A stretch of DNA of 10,124 bases, taken from Bacteroidota bacterium. GTDB taxonomy: Bacteria; Bacteroidota; Ignavibacteria; SZUA-365; JAADGX01. The position numbers and the translations under genes were made by a program. Shown here in pieces: positions 6,631 through 10,124 of this stretch. How positions within the stretch are numbered: position 1 is the first letter of the stretch; every line of letters begins with the position of its first letter. The notes beneath the pieces are model-generated. The model was given only the letters and a program-made list of their open reading frames with translations. It ran no database searches and had not been told where the DNA came from. The stretch spans positions 1 through 10,124 of the forward strand of contig JAJRXL010000236.1 in NCBI GenBank assembly GCA_024276335.1. Direction: 5' to 3'.

Positions 6631-9600
6631 ATGGATGAAAAAGTACTTCTGGCCCGAAGTCTTCGACGGATTTCCCTATTAATCGTGGCTTTCCTCGTTA
6701 TTCAAGCCGTCAGTATTGCCCAGCCAAGACTCAATTTCAAACGCATAGACGCTTTCACCTTTCCCGATATCACGCTTTACGTGACCGTGAAATGTAACGG
6801 GCAGGCCCGCCTCGATATGAAAAAAGAAAACTTTACCGTGAAGGAAAACGGAAAGGTTATCACTGACTTCGATCTTATTTGTCCCGATCCGCTCGTCCAC
6901 TGCTGTATTTCGGTGGCCCTTGTTATTGACAAGAGTTTGAGCATGCAGGGCAACAAGATCCAGCGGGCGAAACAGGCGGCGAAGGCGTTTGTCGATATGA
7001 TGGATGGCGTTTGCGACGAAGCAACCCTGGTGAGTTTTGGCGGTGATGTCGTCGTGGACGTGTTCATGACCACGGACAAAGCTCTTTTAAAGCAGGGGAT
7101 CGACGGGCTGGTGCTGAACTTCGGCACACTGCTGTGGGATGGGACCTATGCCGGGATATCGGAGCTGGTTAATAACGGTGTGAATGAATGCCGGGCCGTT
7201 ATTCTTCTCACCGATGGACGCCCTTATGGAAACCAGCAATACAGCCTTGCTGATTGTATTGCACTTGCCCAGGCCAACAAGATCCGGGTTTTCACGATCG
7301 GCCTCGGCAACAACGTGAACGAGCCGCCCTTACAGCAGCTTGCCCGGGAGACGGGTGGAGCTTATTACTACTCTCCGTCGGGCGACGACCTTGTGGACAT
7401 CTACAAGGAGATTAGCACAATCATATCCCAGTATTTCCAGGAATGTGAAATCCAGTATAAATCGACCTGTCCGGATGGCTCCACACGCACGGTGGAAGTG
7501 ACTGTTGGTTCCCCGGCGCCACTCCAGGCGAATCCCACTCTTGGATATACCGCGTGCCCGGGAACCGACACGAAAGTCAAGATCTACAAGGCACCCTATG
7601 ACCCCTCCCAGTTCGAGGACATCGACATCAAGCTTGGGGAAGTGAACGTAGAAGGAGGGGGCACGGTCGAAGTTCCGCTCATCCTTGACAGTTTCATTGA
7701 CGATGTGTTCAACGAGGCGACGTTTACTGTTCTTTTCGATAATGCGTGTTCGAAGTTCAGCAAGATTACGACGAAGAATTACCTGCTCGATGGCGTGCTC
7801 GTCTCCTGGAAGCCGGTCTCCGGCGGAATTGAATTCAAGCTGGAATCATCGAAGCGCATTACCGGTCAGGGGATCCTTGCCATGCTGACTTTCGATGCCA
7901 GCGATCCGGGATGGCCGGTGCCGGGCGACATTTGCTGTGAGCTGATCATTTCCAACTGGAAGTTCGAAGCCGGTTGTTTGAATCCTGTCCTCCATCCCGG
8001 CAAGATATGCATCGATGCGCGGAAGCCGGAGGTCAGCTGTTTCCTTGAAATTCCGGACCAGTTGGATTGGGACAGGTTCGCCAAGGATTACACCCCCAAT
8101 CCTTTTACGATCCAAGTGCAATTGACAAACAACGGCAATCGGGATGCGGAAAATGGTCGCGCGACGATTACCGTTGACAAGAAGGATCTCGCTCTCGTCA
8201 GTCCGCAGGTGGAGGTACAGCCAACGACCCCCGTCGATGTCAAGAAGGGGGGCGGGAGCGGTTCCGCGCGATGGTTGGTGCGTGCGTTAAGGCGGGTGGA
8301 CGGTGATTCCATCGAGGTTTGCATCACGGTCGAATTCGACAACCAGGACCCCATCAAATGTTGTCGCAAGATATGGATTCCGCCCACGGAACCTCTTCTC
8401 GGCTGTAAAATTACCGCGCCTCGCATACGCGCCAACAAGCAAACGCTCAAGTACGACCCCATGCCATTTACGGTGACGGTCGAGGTGGAGAACACGGGCG
8501 GTCTTCCTACCGATACGTGCTACGCAACCATCGTTCTGGTGCCCGACCTGAAGCTTGTTCGGAAGCCGGGAAATACGCGAACCAAGAATGTTATTCCGTA
8601 TTTCCTCGGACCGAACCAGAAGGGAAGGGTCAGTTTGGAGGTGAGCCATCCCATCAGCATGGATATGAAGCAGTACAACCTTAAGGTCTGTGTTTGGGCC
8701 AGCAACACAGACTCGGTTTGCTGTGAAGTCCCGCTTATTATTCCACAGATGGAAGGCCCGAGATTGACGTGCCTGGCTACTATTGTTGATTCGCTGGTGT
8801 ACGATGAACCAAACGACCGTTATGTGCCGAATCCCTTTAAAGCGCTTCTGAGCGTCGTGAACGCCGGGACTCTTCCGGCGGACAGTGTTCGTGCCCGCAT
8901 CATATTGCCGCCGGATTTCGTGCTCGATCCGCCGTCGCAACCCGATACGATGTACTTCAATCCCATGAAACTGGATAGCTGGAAACCGGGGGATCCGAGG
9001 AGGGAGTTGTTATGGACCGTTCGATACACCAAAAAGTTGGCTCGTCTGAAATGCTTCCCCATCGAATTTGAAATTATGGCCATAAACCCGGTGGGGTTGC
9101 CTGTTGACCCGGTTTATTGCGAAACGGAGATTTGCATTCCCAAGGCGGGAGACCCCAAAGTCAAGTGCGTGTTGATCGCTCCGGATTCTGTCGTCTTGAA
9201 TTCCGCGGGGACCGGTCTCACGCCGAATCCGTTCGATATCAAGTATATCATTTGGAACGAAGGGCGCCAGGCGTCGATTGTTTCCCATGCCCAACTGATG
9301 TTTCCGTTCAACCAGGGAATCACCGTCCAGGCCCCTGCAAGCGGATCGATCATGACGTTGAACAAGACATTGGCGCCGGGCGATACACTTGTATTGACGT
9401 GGACGATTTTCGTAAACAATTCAAAAAGCCCTCGGTCGCCACGGTTCCGCGTATTTGCGTACACCCTGGATGGCAGGGATATCCTGTGCGAAAAAACCAT
9501 TCCGATTTCCCCGATAAAGGTTGACATGATATGCCGTGCACGGGGGCCGGATACGCTGCGATTCAATCGCATGACTACTTCGTACAGTCCAAATCCTTTC

Positions 9601-10124
9601 AAGGGTGTATTTGAATTGGCGAACAATGGAGGGCTGTTTCTTCAAAACGTGGAAGCCTGTCTCGAATTGCCCCCGGGAATCGATCTTCAGTCCACGAACC
9701 CGGCGCAGGATACCTGCGTGACGATCCCCCAGATTGCGTCGTTCCGTTCCCGTACGGTTTCCTGGGATATCGTATTAACGGATCAACCGATAATTGCCAC
9801 GGTGAAACGGGTCAAGATACGATACCGGAGTCCTACATTGGGACCGGACTGGCTCGAGTGCTACTTCGATGTGTTCGTGGAGCCGAGTGTGGGAGCCGTA
9901 TTGCGTTGCGTGCTGGATGCTCCGGATACTATCAGGTTCGCCGATACGGGGTATCGGCTCGACAAGTTCAACGTGAACCTCGGGACATGGAACGAGGGCA
10001 GTGGTCCGGCGGACAGTGTTCGGGCGTACCTGATCCAGGACACGCGGTTCAACATCATCGATCCTCGCGGTCCGAACCGGTACTTGATGGACTTGATGCA
10101 GCCGGGCGATTCAGCGGGTGCGCA
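6631..10124 (+). CDS. Large exported VWA protein with intact metal site, cohesin-like module and at least six repeat units (3' end outside window)
   Basis: The frame runs open for 1164 codons to the window end. A signal peptide covers residues 1-30 (cleavage after Ala30, leaving Gln-Pro). Residues 31 to about 310 carry a VWA domain with a complete MIDAS: Asp100-x-Ser102-x-Ser104, Thr166, and Asp195 in TDG. VWA domains of this type bind protein ligands through a divalent metal. Ten cysteines (55, 84, 91, 92, 128, 187, 209, 272, 280, 309) align with those of the preceding gene. Residues about 331-466 look like a divergent cohesin-like module, with VEVPLILD, TVLFD and GILAMLTFDA. Repeat units then open at Cys 470, 592, 714, 846, 968 and 1093. 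A T9SS sorting domain is expected beyond the window, by analogy with the three neighbours. The module order differs from the first two genes, where the cohesin-like module follows the repeats. A surface adhesin or sensor-like fibre is inferred; no ligand is known. Confidence 0.93.
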   Translation, partial: MDEKVLLARSLRRISLLIVAFLVIQAVSIAQPRLNFKRIDAFTFPDITLYVTVKCNGQARLDMKKENFTVKENGKVITDFDLICPDPLVHCCISVALVIDKSLSMQGNKIQRAKQAAKAFVDMMDGVCDEATLVSFGGDVVVDVFMTTDKALLKQGIDGLVLNFGTLLWDGTYAGISELVNNGVNECRAVILLTDGRPYGNQQYSLADCIALAQANKIRVFTIGLGNNVNEPPLQQLARETGGAYYYSPSGDDLVDIYKEISTIISQYFQECEIQYKSTCPDGSTRTVEVTVGSPAPLQANPTLGYTACPGTDTKVKIYKAPYDPSQFEDIDIKLGEVNVEGGGTVEVPLILDSFIDDVFNEATFTVLFDNACSKFSKITTKNYLLDGVLVSWKPVSGGIEFKLESSKRITGQGILAMLTFDASDPGWPVPGDICCELIISNWKFEAGCLNPVLHPGKICIDARKPEVSCFLEIPDQLDWDRFAKDYTPNPFTIQVQLTNNGNRDAENGRATITVDKKDLALVSPQVEVQPTTPVDVKKGGGSGSARWLVRALRRVDGDSIEVCITVEFDNQDPIKCCRKIWIPPTEPLLGCKITAPRIRANKQTLKYDPMPFTVTVEVENTGGLPTDTCYATIVLVPDLKLVRKPGNTRTKNVIPYFLGPNQKGRVSLEVSHPISMDMKQYNLKVCVWASNTDSVCCEVPLIIPQMEGPRLTCLATIVDSLVYDEPNDRYVPNPFKALLSVVNAGTLPADSVRARIILPPDFVLDPPSQPDTMYFNPMKLDSWKPGDPRRELLWTVRYTKKLARLKCFPIEFEIMAINPVGLPVDPVYCETEICIPKAGDPKVKCVLIAPDSVVLNSAGTGLTPNPFDIKYIIWNEGRQASIVSHAQLMFPFNQGITVQAPASGSIMTLNKTLAPGDTLVLTWTIFVNNSKSPRSPRFRVFAYTLDGRDILCEKTIPISPIKVDMICRARGPDTLRFNRMTTSYSPNPFKGVFELANNGGLFLQNVEACLELPPGIDLQSTNPAQDTCVTIPQIASFRSRTVSWDIVLTDQPIIATVKRVKIRYRSPTLGPDWLECYFDVFVEPSVGAVLRCVLDAPDTIRFADTGYRLDKFNVNLGTWNEGSGPADSVRAYLIQDTRFNIIDPRGPNRYLMDLMQPGDSAGA
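8038..10124 (+). repeat. Protein repeat array, five complete ~120-aa units and a sixth cut by the window end
   Basis: Opening cysteines at residues 470, 592, 714, 846, 968 and 1093 give spacings of 122, 122, 132, 122 and 125. Closing cysteines are at 577/578, 697/698, 830, 953 and 1077. Motifs include YTPNPF, YDPMPF, YVPNPF, LTPNPF and YSPNPF; the sixth unit has decayed to LDKFNV. The first two units close with vicinal cysteines. The fifth has the extra inner cysteine pair, at 1010 and 1029. The array belongs to the same family as the units in the three genes upstream. Confidence 0.87.

Noticed and set aside
8287..8940. 217-codon minus-strand open frame
   Set aside because: It lies wholly inside the 6631 gene, whose repeat motifs are clear. 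It has no recognisable domain and is a frame shadow. The same applies to the 200-codon minus-strand frame at 3360-3962.

Overview
All the supported genes lie on the plus strand and form a row of four large genes for exported, modular, cysteine-rich proteins. There is no enzyme, transporter, RNA gene, mobile element or CRISPR array. Three genes end inside the window, and all three end in a C-terminal domain typical of type IX secretion system (T9SS) cargo: a (Y/S)PNP(F/V) opening, a central LGREV-like strand, a SGVYF-like turn and a final RK(M/I/L)-rich strand. T9SS tails of this form, signal peptides followed by Gln-Pro and about 50% GC point to the Bacteroidota/Chlorobiota group. The 'PNPFNP...SGVYFYR' flavour is most familiar from Ignavibacteria- or Kapabacteria-like lineages. 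That placement is inference from style, not from a marker gene.

Layout. 2-1531: the 3' part of a gene with repeat units, a cohesin-like module and a T9SS tail. 1547-1589: a strong, probably bidirectional intrinsic terminator, followed by a candidate promoter and a clear ribosome binding site. 1644-4646: a complete 1000-residue paralogue with a signal peptide, six repeat units, a cohesin-like module and a T9SS tail. 4780-6366: a von Willebrand factor A (VWA)-like protein whose metal site is destroyed, with one repeat unit and a T9SS tail. 6367-6630: a 264-bp gap containing several dyad symmetries. 6631 to the window end: a VWA protein with an intact metal site, a cohesin-like module and at least six repeat units, still open at the last base.

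The common element is a beta-sandwich-like repeat of about 120 residues, diverged in sequence. It has a YxPNPF motif, an NxG step, a PGDS-like loop and two cysteines about 99-116 residues apart that bracket each unit. Sixteen units are seen: two in the first gene (plus the tail of a third), six in the second, one in the third, six in the fourth (the last cut off). The two VWA proteins share ten aligned cysteines.

The most economical reading (inference) is a family of long surface or extracellular fibres built from disulfide-stapled modules. Modules have been shuffled between neighbouring genes, with cohesin-like and VWA modules as possible protein-binding heads. No ligand, partner or dockerin is visible here, so the biological role stays unknown.
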